The notes beneath the pieces were generated by a model, which worked only from the letters and a program-made list of their open reading frames with translations, did not search any database and was not told the DNA's origin. Both the position numbers and the translations under genes were made by a program. Below, piece by piece: positions 47,789 through 59,826 of a DNA stretch of 64,000 bases. Within the stretch, counting starts at the first letter, position 1, and each line of letters starts with the position of its first letter. Source of the DNA: Thamnaconus septentrionalis (Eukaryota; Chordata; Actinopteri; Tetraodontiformes; Monacanthidae). The stretch lies in the NCBI GenBank assembly GCA_009823395.1, contig CM020510.1, positions 19,036,773-19,100,772 of the forward strand, in the 5' to 3' direction.

Positions 47789-48489
47789 GTAAGTGGCGCT
47801 TCACACGATGACTCTGTTATCCACGCTCCGACGGCTCGCCCTCATCCCGTCTCTCCCCAGTCTTTTAAAGACGGTTCCCAGTACTTAGACTGCGGGGGGA
47901 AAAGAAGGGAACTCAAACACCTCACAAAAAAAAGAAAAACTGACTTTAAAATGCCGATGGCAAGAACTGTTCAAGGGTAAAATTGATTGTATAAGTAGAG
48001 AAAGGGACCTTGGTAAGTATTCAGTTATTTTCCAAGTTTATCTTTTATGGAGCATATGAATCTTTTATATTTTTCTTTACAAGCATAGGGTTTTTTTTTG
48101 GGAGGGCATCAAAGTCAAAATATTGGATGGACTCCTCACTCTTGTCTGATTGCAAAGGTTGTAACACAAATCGAAGAAATAATGAAAATATTCCATGGAA
48201 ATCGTCGGCTGAAAATAAGTTAAACTAACTCCTCCAACTGTTGTCAACGCTCATATTTTCTTAGATTGGAGAGCAAATCCTCGCAGAGCTCTCTTGTGTC
48301 ACTGCAGAAATTTAAATGAATTGATTATTTAACGCCTCCCAGCTCCACCCACGCTATTGTCTATTAGCATCTTTTGGGTCCAACTTGACAAGGCAAGATT
48401 TCCTTTGTGATCTCCTTGCGTCTCTCCGTAACCGATGACACAATAACTCTGCAATTAGCGTCTTAGAACATCGCGAAAAATCAAGTGAC

Positions 48490-49130
48490 GAAAACTCAGA
48501 GGGCGGGGCTACTGGTGGGCGCTGCGGCGGCGGCGGTGTTTGTCAGCGGCAAATGGTCCCCCAGGGGTTATTAGCGCAAAACCTCATTATTTCCTGTGAG
48601 GCGATGAACCAGCGGCGAGACCGGAGCCGACAACGGCGAGAGGCGGCGGCGGGGAGGCGCGGGGGGGTGAAGGACGAGCGGAGGAGCTCCTTCCCTCCAT
48701 AACTGTCCCTCTCTCATTCTTTCAGTCTTAATCAAGTGTTCCGTCGCCACGGCAACCGCTGGAAAAGCCTTGGCGGCGGTAGCGGCCCCCAGTGGGGGTG
48801 TCTGGCTTTGTCTCTTCGCCTTGTAGCCTTTTCAGCCCGGTTCCTCCCTCCGCGCTCGGACACAATGGAAAAACGGGCGAGTTTGTTTTGTCTCTATTCG
48901 AACCTCCTTCGCCGCTCGTGGCCGTCGCTCCAGCTCCTCGCTCGTATGTGCGTCACCCTCTTCGTCCGTCCATCAAAAGAACGTCCCTTCGCAAAGTTGC
49001 CTCTTATCTCGCGCGGAGTCGCCCAACATATCAAAGCCGGCCGCCGGCCGCATTCAGACAGTTGGCGAAGATAAGAGCGTCTGTCCGGCCATCCGGCCCC
49101 GAAGGAGCAGGATTGTCCTTTTGTCGTGCG
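48490..49130. other. Intragenic GC- and CpG-rich tract
   Basis: Includes CGCTGCGGCGGCGGCGGTGT, GCGGCGAGACCGGAGCCGAC and GAGGCGGCGGCGGGGAGGCG, then a CpG-rich second half up to about 49130. Several frames are open because of composition but resemble no known protein. It could be an intragenic CpG island. Confidence 0.5.
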
Positions 49131-49492
49131 GGCCATCGACCCTCTTAGCCGTCGTGTTTGTGTTTACATCTCGCATCAAATCCCTCTCCAGACAAAGGGT
49201 CCCCTCCTCTCTGAGGTGTTAGCATTCAGAAGAGTTTTTTTTTTTTTTCCTTTCGGGTCGGCCGCGGTCGTCGCTCTGAATGTAATCTTCTTCCGTCAGG
49301 CCGCTGCCGCTCCTGTGAGCGGCTGTACACAACTGGAGTGGGGCGAGGAGGGACGTCGCGCACACACTCTGGCCCGAAAGGTGAAAAAAAGGGGAGTGAG
49401 AAAAGGAGGCTGGGCCAAGCAGTGTAAGCAGCGTGGACGCCGTCCTGTTTGGTGGAGCAATTCACCAAAGGCGGAGCCACGAATGTCTTGTC

Positions 49493-49941
49493 AGGACTGG
49501 ATACAGGACTGGCAAAAAGGCAAAGTTTGTGTTTTTCTAGTGGCTGCTTGAGGTACTGCAGCCAAAAACGCCATACGGCAGCACAAAAAGAAACGCCTGC
49601 GAAATGGCTTTCAGGACAACTGCGATTTGATTAATATCTTCTTCTACGTTTTTAAGTTATGGACTTTTAGTCTTTCAGAAAATGCATAACAGCCAGAAAA
49701 TTCCCAGCAAATAGTTTATTCCCATGGTCGGTGACCTTATGGCGTTGTACGTGTTGCTGTGTCTCGGCTCATTCAGATTGACTGATGCGTCACAATGTAT
49801 AATGTGATGTGCAATATGTGTTAGAGAGGTATGATGCGAAGTGACACTACTGCGCATGCTCTATCGGCCCCATAGTGCATGAAGCAAAAACTTTTTAGGC
49901 CTATGTGCTCGGTGAGCAACTACAATGAAATGAATGGGCCG
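49493..49941 (+). repeat. Dispersed repeat family B, copy 2
   Basis: Homologous and parallel to 42154-42582, about 7.3 kb away. The + strand shows ACTGGATACAGGACTGGCAA, GAGGTACTGCAGCCAAAAAC, GTTTATTCCCATGG and AAATGAATGGGCCGCC. Divergence is substantial, so this is an old family rather than a recent segmental duplication. Confidence 0.75.
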
Positions 49942-51255
49942 CCATATTGGATCTCGATGGCTTGGTTGGAACTCAGAACGAAGAGATCCGGCCTGTTTAA
50001 AATAAATATATCTTTGGTGCTTTTCACAGTTTGGTGTCTCAGTGGTAACATCACAAGAAGACTCTTTGAGAACCAAAGGAGAGTTCAAGGGGAGTTTAAT
50101 AACAAAAGTTTGATCCACAATGAATTGGATCAATTTGGGTACTTCATGCTCTTTTCATTATTTATGCTGCAGAACGATCTAGTTGAATATTCATCCACTG
50201 CGATAAAAAAAAAGGCTTGATGGCGCACAACAAGCCATCAACAACAACAGATGTATTGTGTTTTGCAGATGCGACAGTGAAATCTCCATGAAGACCCCCT
50301 GCTTGATGATGTTTACCTGCAAGAGCTGTTTGTTGTTGTTTTATTTTTAATATATTTATTTGAGAAAGAAAGAAAAAAAAGACAAGCAACAATCAAAAAA
50401 TAAGAAATAGAAATAAATGCAAAACATTAACAGTAAACCAGCATGCAAACAAGCATTCCTGCCACTGTGCATATACAATTGGTTTGGTTCATTTTTCATT
50501 TTTTGGCTGAAAATTTATAGGAAGAAGCAAATGCTTATCTTGTCTTAAGTTTAAGATACTCAATTAACACATTTTATGCCATAAAACATTTGTTTAGGCT
50601 AGTAGATTTATAAACTTAAATTCTGCCACAATATGATCTATAAAAAAACACTTTTCCATCAACAAACGACACATTCTCCTTCTTCATTTCTTCTTCTTCT
50701 TCACTCCAGACAATCGTTTTTATCAGATTATACATAGAAAGGGAAACACAGTCTTGTGACGTTCAAAAGTAAAGAGTCCCGTCTGATATATGATCCACTT
50801 GATGCTTATCGGTTTTAACCACAACATGCGCTGCTGTGTGATTAAATTGAAGCCTACAGCCCGGATGGCTTCACTTCTCCCCCCTAATGACTTTGATGGA
50901 CCGCGGCTATGAAAAGTTCAGAACGTCCTTCACAACTGCTCCTCGGTGCGACTTTGATTCAATCAAATTATAAGACGGGCCGGCGATCGGCATACTAATT
51001 CACCTCCAAAATCCTCCGCCGCCGTCCGCCAGCTGGCGATGCTGTCCCACAAACACGTGGGTTTGACGTTTTCACCTACTCCCCCAGCGTTTATTCCGAG
51101 ATCTTCCTCCTCTGTTCTTCCCCTTCCACCCGCATTCCGCTGACCTCCATCCGAGCGTCTTTTGCTCGGGATCTTTTGTTTGTTCTTTCTGTCTCCTGCT
51201 TCTCTTTCTGCCTTTTCCCTGCTGAACTCTTTCTTTTTTTCTTTTTTCTCTGCAG

Positions 51256-51309
51256 GCATCTGAGCTGGGAATGCTCTCGGTCTACTACACGTACATCTTC
51301 ACATCTCTG
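51256..51309 (+). CDS. grik4: grik4 coding exon: 54-bp fifth segment of the amino-terminal domain
   Basis: This short 54-bp, phase-0 exon (18 codons) follows the strong acceptor ttttctctgcag and is followed by the donor gtaagc. It reads ASELGMLSVYYTYIFTSL. The (A)xELGM.S.YYTYIFT motif is the conserved continuation of the amino-terminal domain in GluK4, and a 54-bp exon at this place is usual in kainate receptor genes. It is too short to stand out as an open frame and is recognised only through continuity with the previous exon. The next exon, expected to begin around the residues preceding DSLVDDR in GluK4, was not found in the remaining 12.7 kb, so the following intron runs beyond the window. 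Confidence 0.93.
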
Positions 51310-51815
51310 GTAAGCACATCTTCTTTATATCTAATTATATATAATTATATATAAATATTATATATTTATATATAATTATATCATAATTACCTTATCAAGT
51401 AACAATTTTATTACTTTTCTGAAATATTTTGCAGAAAACGTCTTATTATCCACAAAATGTCTGAAAAAAAAAACTACCGAAAACAACATCACAGATTGAT
51501 GATGCGGCCATGAATGCAAAATTATTGATATGGGACGACGCACCAAAATAAGCATGGCGGCAGCAAAAGAAAATAACAGTGATTTTTGATTGATAGCTGG
51601 AAATACAAAAAAAAACAAATTTTGAGTTCATCTCATCTAATTCAAAGAATCTTGTGGTTCGTTGTACGTTATGTGCAGGAAACAAGACGTTCTCAACTGT
51701 TACTTTATCTATTTTTAACTAAAGTATTTAGTAATTAGTTACTTATGAAACAAAGCAGTTAAAGAAGTAATTAGATTACTTTTTAAAGAAGTAATCAGTT
51801 ATCAGTAGTTGGATT

Positions 51816-51865
51816 ACTTTTATGGAGTAATATATATATACAGTATATATATATATATATATATG

Positions 51866-51912
<47 letters not shown>

Positions 51913-51944
51913 CTCCATAAAAGTATATCTGTATATATGTACAG

Positions 51945-51979
<35 letters not shown>
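51816..51979. repeat. TA-rich foldback followed by a (CA)n run
   Basis: ACTTTTATGGAGTAATATAT (51816-51835) and its reverse complement ATATATTACTCCATAAAAGT (51905-51924) flank a (TA)n tract; a CA run occupies 51953-51979. The preceding 120 bp (GAAGTAATTAGATTACTTTT and similar) resembles a hAT-derived fish repeat. Confidence 0.8.
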
Positions 51980-54900
51980 TATGGTATACAGTTAACTTTG
52001 ATACACAAATGTGTATTTAAAAAAGGTGCTTGTGTATTGCAATAAGAGAGTACACTTTAATTTATTCCATCAAGCATTCAGACCTGACATGAATGAGTGA
52101 CTGATTGGGCAGAGTGATGCAGACGGGAGCTGAAAACAGAGGATTTACGGCACATGGTGATTACGGCGGAGTCGATTTTCTCCCTCACTGCCCGTGGCTG
52201 CGGATCGGCGGCCGGGCCGGCTCCGCCGTGGCTCTGGTGGCGGCGCACATTGGCCACTTTGGGTGAAGTGCACTTCTGGAGCAAACAAATAAATAATAGC
52301 AATGATTCATGTAATTCTTAAGTGCCCACTTAATTTGGCCGCTGCGGTTATTCTGGTAATAATGGTCCTGAATTCCCCTGTTGAATCAAAGACGATTTCA
52401 CCATCTTTAGTCAGAAAGATTTTTCTTCGGTTGTTTTATCTGCCTTTTTTTTTTCCATTCTTTCCATAATCCGCTCTGTGTGTCTGTCTTTTCGTCTGTC
52501 TTCAGTTTGTTTGCTGTTTCTGCAACTTTGTCTTTGTCGTTGTGGCCACATCCTCTGCAGAGGTGATAAACGGCAGGCAGACGGAGGTTGACACGCGTCC
52601 CAAGACGACAAAAGTTGCCTTCACCTGAAAGCTTCTAGCTGAATCATGTGACAGGCGCTTCTTAAACGACTCCTTTGCGGTGGACCTATATGAATGCCAA
52701 AGTTGCAGTTTTACAACAAGGCCAATACGCTGTGTGAATCAGGGGTCGAACACATTGAGCCGGAGGCCCGATGAAGACACAATGGCTTGAGAGAGTTTTT
52801 TTGTCTGCTTGTTTAGCAGTTACATTTTTTTGGAATAAATATTCAGACTATTCTTTACCATTTTCCCCACTGCTGGAATTTAAAGTCAGCGGTCCAGTCA
52901 TTGGAATTTGGGAGTGATGTTGTTTAGGCACTCGGAGGCTGTTGGGATCTGAGAATGTTATTGCATTGTCATAACGACGGCAGCTTCTTTCAGCGTCTCC
53001 CTAATGGAAATTAATGAGGTTCCAATCACTTTGCTCTAATAGCGCTGCAGAGACGATTCATATCAAGCTGATTTATGACTCATTAAGAGTGGGCTGCTGT
53101 CATCTCCTCGATTTCTTTTTACATTTTTTTCCCCTCCACAGCCCTCGACACGCTCGCTCGCGCTGCTGTACTTTATGTACGGTAATCTACGGCCCAAAAA
53201 TGGGCCTCAATTACCTTTGTCCTCTGGCCTCTTCCTGTCTGATCTCCTGGAGGCTCCTCCACGGCCGAAACTGATGCATAAAACACGCAAGACGGTGACG
53301 GTGACGGGGCGTTGACCGCGTTGACCCCCTGCGCTGCTGCCAACGTGGCCTCAGCGCCAAACAAACTGCCTCCGTTAGCGGCGTCGCCCGACATCATCCG
53401 ATGCCGGGCCGAGGCCGTGGGCAGAAAAACCGGCACGATTTCTCCCTCACAGGTGTTGCGATACGTGACTCATCCCATTGATTGTGTTTTCGAACGGCTC
53501 TGGTGCCGCCATATTATGTTCACCCGGAGCACACGCACGCACACACATACACAGACAGATTCACCCGAACAAAAAAACCCAAAATTGTTCACAGTTTTTC
53601 CAAGCTTGTTGCGTCAGAACGTCTCGGGGAGGCGGGATGAGCACAACCATACAATAAAGATCCAGTTCAATCCAAACAGAAAGAAAGGATGCTATCATTA
53701 GAGCACTGCCCAGTTCAATCAAAGACTTTATTATCAACATTTTTCAAAAGCCCTTAAAACATCCTGTCCCAACACCAGGTGAGATAAACCCATAACACCG
53801 CTGAATGGTAAAGAAGCTGAGGACAGGGTTGCAATGGCGGGTGACAAAATAAAAGCCACTATTTTTGCAACGCTGAACATTTGAAAGGATATTGTGCGCG
53901 TATGTATTCACACACATACACATACAATGGCCATAATCAGTTTGAGGGGCACTCTGAGGAGGAGTTTGAATGCCATGAAGTGTCACGGTGGGATTTGAAA
54001 AGAAAAATGGACACAGGAAGTGGCACAACTCACCCTGTGGCTTTGTGGTGGTGGTGGACTGTGTGGTGGCTGTGGTGACGACAGGAGAAACCCGGCCAAC
54101 GTTGGTACGGGTCCACTCCAGCCGCTTGGCAGCTTAAATTGCGGCAAAACCACCAAAAACCTGTTTTTTTAAATTGTTTCTGGAAGGATGTTTGTTGCAC
54201 AGCAGGTGGCCACTCGCGCTGCAGAGCAGCACGACTGCCAGGACAAAGGCACAGGGAAATTGTTTGCTTCTTGTTTCCAGATTGGAAATTGCATGTGTCC
54301 ATCTTGCTTAAGTGTCTCCAAAAGACGTGGCAATGCACGTCAACCAGAGGCATAAACGTTAACACTGTGACTTTTAAAAAAAAAAAAAAAAAAGGCAAAG
54401 TGGCTCCTCAGCTGGAGCAGCATGGACTGTATGTTGCACACATGAGATCAGTGAGACGTCGAAATTTCATAGTGTTTTATCTTTGGCGTCATGTTTCACT
54501 CATAACCTTGTTTGCGTCAGGTTGTTTGTATTTCTGTTGGCTATCGGAATTAGAAAATGTCAGCGGATATTTTCCTAATATCCACTGACATTTCCTTTTC
54601 ATTTTGCTTCCCCAGAAATCCCTGCTCCGCTGCGCCTTTCCCTCACTATTTTAAACGGTGGCTATGTTTTCAAAATAAATTAAAACAAGCCACAGTTGCA
54701 CAGGAAGCAGAACCGCACTGGTTGCAATCTCTTCCACTTTATCACCCTCTATCTCTCTCTGCCCCTCTCGCTGGATGAGCTCGGGGCGGGGGGGTTTGCT
54801 GGCATGTGTGCGCGCTCTGATTGGTGGCGGAACTTCCGGCGCCGTTATTTTCATTATCTCGGCGGGGAAAATAACATTTCTGAAGTCTATTTAAAGGTTA

Positions 54901-55377
54901 TCATCGCTCTTTCTCACCTCTTGCCCCCAAAACACTTTTACATATGGCGACCTGTATGACTGGAAACATTTGCGGCATTTTAATGAGTGTTATGGATTTG
55001 AAAGCGTGCGGGAAGAAAAGAGGGAAAGTTTAAAAGTCTCAACATGCCAAAAATACACACAAATCCTATTCACAATAAAACAAATAAGATACAAACAAAT
55101 GCTGCCTCTGAGAGTCTAGGCATCATTTAATGGTGATAATTACACACTAGTTATACAAGAATTTAGTATATTTGACTTGTAAGCAGAATTTATGGAACCC
55201 GTTTAGTTAGGTGTCATCTTGGGCTCATGATGTGGTCAATCTGTGACCAACTTGATGAAGAGGACTGTTGTTTAGTGGCTGATTCATGGATCCAAGTCTT
55301 GGGTTTGTGATTTTACAACCAAACTTATTGGAGAACGACGCGATGCTGGTGCTGCTACTACTGGAGCCCAAATTTCC

Positions 55378-55497
55378 CTGAGGGAATTCCCTCGAGGGAT
55401 TAATGAAGTTTCCATCCATCTATCTATATCTATCTGTCTGTCTGTCTGTATGTATGTCCGTCTGTCCGTCCGTCCATCCGTCCATCCATCCGTCCTG
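55378..55497 (+). mobile_element. Retroelement 3' tail with TATC/GTCT/GTCC tandem repeat
   Basis: GGGAATTCCCTCGAGGGATT, then AATGAAGTTTCCATC, followed by (TATC)n, (TGTC)n and (CGTC/CATC)n units. It is comparable to the tail at 28185-28252. Confidence 0.55.
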
Positions 55498-57459
55498 TAA
55501 GAACTGGAAACAATCAACATGTGGACGTGTCCTGTGAAGTTCACCTGTTAAAGTTAAGGTGCCTTTTCACTGCATTTTCAAACTTCATCTGAAAGCCGAA
55601 TATCTCGGAGCTCTTAAGTGAGCCCAGTATAGAAATGTACAGATAGCCTGGTCGTTAGAAGGGGGGCACGTGCAGCTCAGAAGTGGAAATCCTCCTGTTT
55701 TAATTCTGCCGTGTGTGCAAATGAAATTCACGGCTGATAAAATGTGCTTTTTTTTCTGTTGCCTTACGTGAACTGAAAATCGGTGGTCTTTAATGTGGGG
55801 GAGGGGTGGCTCGTCACCGGAAAAGTGGAGGTCTTTATAAATTAGGTCGTCTGTGTCGCGGGTACATTTTTTGAAATTGGTTCATTTTGGCCAGGGAGAA
55901 GTGATAAAAGGTAGTTTGCGCGAAGAAAGGACTTCTTCAACCACAATGCCGCGCAAAGTGCCGCCTTTGAAGGGCCACAGTAATGTGTCAATCACGGCCA
56001 GAGTGGGTACCAGATGTACCCAGACTTTCCAGAGCGGCTCTAAACTCTTTGCTTACAGATTATGTCATGCATTATGGGAGGTGGTGCGGCTGTGTTGTAT
56101 TCTACCATCATTTTTTTCCCCTCACAGACTATCTTTGCAGAGGGTAACCAGGCTACCGTACTTGGACCACAGTGTTAAGTTGACTAGATATTTTCTCTGT
56201 TCCCAAACAAGTATTGAAGGACACACAAGTCCTGAGAGGATATTAAAAAACTGCTCTATATCTTATCAATGGATACTGGTGTTGCAGAGGAAAAACGTTT
56301 CCATGTCAATAATGTTCATGCTAAACTAAGTACAGTTTGTCGTTTATTCTTGTCCAAGCGTTTCTCTTTGACAGTCTTACTGTCACTTGGCAGACTTTGT
56401 ATGTCTCTCGACACATGCATGCATACACACCAGGACTTGTGTAATGACAGGCAACTCATACTCCCAACGAAAAACATGTATCAACAAGACTGCTGAATAA
56501 TTGTGGTTTGAAGCAATTTACCCCATTTAAAATAGATGTAAGTAAGATGTATAAATAGTCGTCTCAGTCTAATTCCTCCCGTGTTAGCGTGAGAAAACCA
56601 TGTCCAGAAGTATCAGCAATCAGAAACAAAACACACACATTTTTCAACCCCATCATCATCCTCTAAGATTTGGGGAAAAACAAACTACAACGCTAGCGCA
56701 TCCCGTGCATGCGTCCCCTCCCTCGTGCCGATGCTCTGCCCTCTCTTCCTCCTCCTCCTCTCCCTGCCCCTCCGTTGTCTCCCGCTATTCCCTCCATCGG
56801 CTCCCTCCCTCAGCCCGCATCCTCTGCTGACACTTCATCTATCTCCGGTCCTGACGTGCCTGACTAACGATCTGCCAGGCCGCTCCCCTGACTAATCTGT
56901 TTCCCCTGAATCATCTCCACAACGCTCCTCGCCGTTCACACGCAGATAACCCGCCTCCGGTCCGGTTCTTTTTTCTTTTCCTTTACCTCTTGTTTCTTTT
57001 TTTGTTTTTTAGTCATGCCTACTTATAGATCCAACGTCTCTCTCTCTCTTTATTTTACTGCCATTTGTATACCCCGCTCTTCGTAAATACTATTAATCCG
57101 CTCCGAGGAGCTGACGTCTCTTTTCTTTGCAGTCACAACTCGGGAGAATAATTGCGTCGCCTTGTTGTGAACTCCGGCGAGATGTTTCATACTGTCGGAT
57201 ATGCAGTTCAGTTTTGCTCACACGTTGGGCCTGAGCTGTTTTGTTCTCTCCCTCTCTTGTGATTTATATGTTTACTTGATAACCGCTGCGCTCGTATGCG
57301 TGCGCTTGAATCTTTTCAACACTGTTTCCATTTATATGTGGATCTCCACGGAGAAGATGTGATCAAGCTCTCTTGACCTCCCCGCCATTAAGGCCCCTTA
57401 GTGTTAGCTGTGAATGTCTTATGGCTTTAATCGTGAGAGCTAATGGGAATCTCTGACCC

Positions 57460-58165
57460 AGGGCAGTGGTGATAAAAGCATTCACATTATTTACTTGGGT
57501 AAAGGTAAAGATACTGGTGTTCAAGTAAAAGTACTGATTCAAACCTTTACTCAAGTGAAAGTAAGAAAGTACAGGTTCTGAACTGTACTTGAGTGAAAAG
57601 TTGAAATGTTTTGGGGGATTTTTGCCATTAATGAAATGCTAAATTGGTTGATAATTTTGCAAAAATGAAAAAGTTGTGACAGAATAATCTGGACTGAACT
57701 GACCAGAGGTCTTAATGACTACCCGAATCATTTTAACACTTTGGTAATATATATTTTTTTCTTTTTCAACTGCAGTACAACCAAATTGTAATCAGTATAG
57801 TTATGGTCAGTTAGCCATTATTAGATGTCTACACCTTTAATAACAAGAACCAATGTTATTTTCTAAATGCTTATTTTTCTCTGGACTGAAAACTTTCTGA
57901 ACAGTGACCCCAAAGCAATGGTGCTATAATCTCTCTCTAAAATATGATCTACTTTTATATTGAACTACACAACAGCATTTTTCAAATAGTTCCACTTCAA
58001 GCAACAACAACCATGATGATAAACAGCACAAAAGTAACAAGCACTTTTTTTTCCAAAAGCACAAATATCTAAGTAAAAAGTCGTCAGAAAAGGAAGTACT
58101 CAAGTACGGATACCATAGAACTCTACTTAAGTACAGTAACAACGTATTTGTACTTCCCACATTTT
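57460..58165 (-). mobile_element. hAT-like element family A, copy 2 (inverted)
   Basis: Its reverse complement begins AAATGTGGGAAGTACAAATA and then follows copy 1 through GACTTTTTACTTAGATATTT, GTTGTTGTTGCTTGAAGTGG and CTTTGGGGTCACTG. Ends are decayed; TGACCCAG on the left and TGACCTGG on the right could be a mutated target duplication. Confidence 0.75.
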
Positions 58166-58598
58166 GACCTGGGCCACAGCGAACAGAGACACTAGAAGTC
58201 AAACACAGCTCAGTGGACGAGAGCATCAGGAGGGAAACCTCGCAGCTCCTCGGGTTCCTCCGCAGCTTCTCCTCCCTCTCGGACTCCGATGGCGGGAGTT
58301 TGCCGGCCGTCTCGGGCTTCTGAACAAACACGGGCGACGTTCCCGGCGGAACCCGCACGACGCGCCGCCGCCGCCGCTCGCACAGCTTCCATCTAAGTGA
58401 TTTGTGTCCCGCCATCTGAGCGCTTCGGGGAGGATTGAATAAATCACAGCAGGCTGGCAGTGACTCATCACGTGCTGACGGGATGCGTAATGTCATTTGA
58501 AGGTTAGGTGAGCGTGGGATCGGGGCCCCAGCGGCGCCTCGCCTTGTGATGTCATTTTGAGTCTTGATGAAAGTCTCGCCGACTCGCGCACGTGCGCC

Positions 58599-58600
<2 letters not shown>

Positions 58601-58639
<39 letters not shown>

Positions 58640-58722
58640 TACTCCGAAACGTTGCATGACACGCAGCACTTGGCTGACATATTATCCCTTCTCTGCAGAG
58701 CCGGGGCCATCAGTTTGTAACC

Positions 58723-58775
<53 letters not shown>
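58601..58775. repeat. Two (CA)n microsatellites
   Basis: Long, nearly pure CA tracts at 58601-58636 and 58724-58775, separated by 87 bp of unique sequence. Confidence 0.95.
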
Positions 58776-58779
<4 letters not shown>

Positions 58780-58908
58780 CCTGTTTGTTTTGTTCTTCAT
58801 GTTCCATTTCCCCCGCCGCATGCCTGGAATCCCTCTCGTCACCGCGCTCATTGTCATGCATCCACGGCTAAAGAGCTGCCGGCGCTCCCCGGCTGACACG
58901 CCGACCGC

Positions 58909-59533
58909 CAGAGGTGGGAAGTAACCAAGTACGGATACTTCGTCACTTTTTACCTTTACTCCCTACATTTGCTGACAAATATCTGTACTTTCTACTCCAT
59001 ACGTTGGAAAAACACTCTAGTAACTTTTTTTTTCTTTAAAAGTCTTTTATAGATGCAAATTCTGTTAAATGTAAATCACTATGCTGTTTGTGTTGTGTAG
59101 TCCTATACAGTATCAAAGTGGATTATATTTTAGAGGGAGGTTATTCTAGAATAACTTAGCTTTGGGGTCACTGTCCAGTACATTTTCCATACAGAGAAAA
59201 ATGGACATATAGAAAATACCATTGGTTATTGTTGTTAACCAAAAACCAAATAATTTGGTTATTGCTATTATAAGTTTGAACATCCAATAATGGCTGACTG
59301 ATCATAACATTCACTGATAACAGTGTAGTTGCGCTGCAGTTGAAAAAGAGAAATAAACTATACTATTGATCGTACCAAAGCTGGTCAAAACTGCTGACCT
59401 CTGACCTCTTTTCCTGCGTAAAGCATTGAATTAGCAATTTTACTGGCCTTTTTTATTTTTTTTATTTTTTTTTCTTACTCAAGAATCCGTGCTCTTACCT
59501 AAGTACAGAATGTGCATACTTTTGCAGCCCCTG
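58909..59533 (+). mobile_element. hAT-like element family A, copy 3 (625 bp)
   Basis: Starts CAGAGGTGGGAAGTAACCAA and ends TTTTGCAGCCCCTG. Flanking octamers CCGACCGC and CTGGCCGC agree at 6 of 8 positions. The interior shares TTTTTACCTTTACTCCCTAC, ATTATATTTTAGAGGGAGGT and CTTTGGGGTCACTG with copies 1 and 2. Confidence 0.85.
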
Positions 59534-59777
59534 CTGGCCGCACATGCACGATAAATCTCTAAATCGCCCAGTCGCTGAACTAATACTAACACTCGCCGCG
59601 TCCCTCCAACCCGAAGCCCACCTGTTGTGCATGCCAGCCAGACCCCTGGAGAAAGCAGGTAGAACTAATAGAAGCTCTACACCGGAACACCGGAACACCC
59701 ATTCAATCCCTGCTTCCTTCTTTCCCTCCTGTACATATTCAGTCAGAGCTGATTGGTGGTTTTGTCTGAAAGTTTTT

Positions 59778-59826
59778 CTTTCTTCTTCTTCTTCTTCTTC
59801 ATCTTCTTCTTCTTCTTCTTCTTTCT
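59778..59826. repeat. (TTC)n microsatellite
   Basis: Nearly uninterrupted TTC/CTT units, with one ATC interruption. Confidence 0.9.

Larger units (their letters stand above)
47789..51255 (+). other. grik4 intron (3.5 kb)
   Basis: Runs from GTAAGT to CTCTGCAG. A GC- and CpG-rich tract occupies about 48490-49350. Family B repeat copy 2 (49493-49941) follows. The part 49950-51240 is AT-rich, becomes pyrimidine-rich toward the acceptor and has no recognised gene. Confidence 0.85.

Noticed and set aside
55853..56329. 158-codon plus-strand open frame
   Set aside because: I recognise no protein family, and there is no supporting splice context or compositional bias.
57130..57170. Acceptor-like tttctttgcag at about 57122-57132 as the next grik4 exon
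   Set aside because: The following frame (SQLGRIIASPCC, then stop) does not match GluK4 after YTYIFT and has no suitable donor.
57924..58631. 235-codon minus-strand open frame, the longest in the window
   Set aside because: It starts in a (CA)n microsatellite and runs through CpG-rich sequence into a hAT-like element; the product is low-complexity and repeat-derived.
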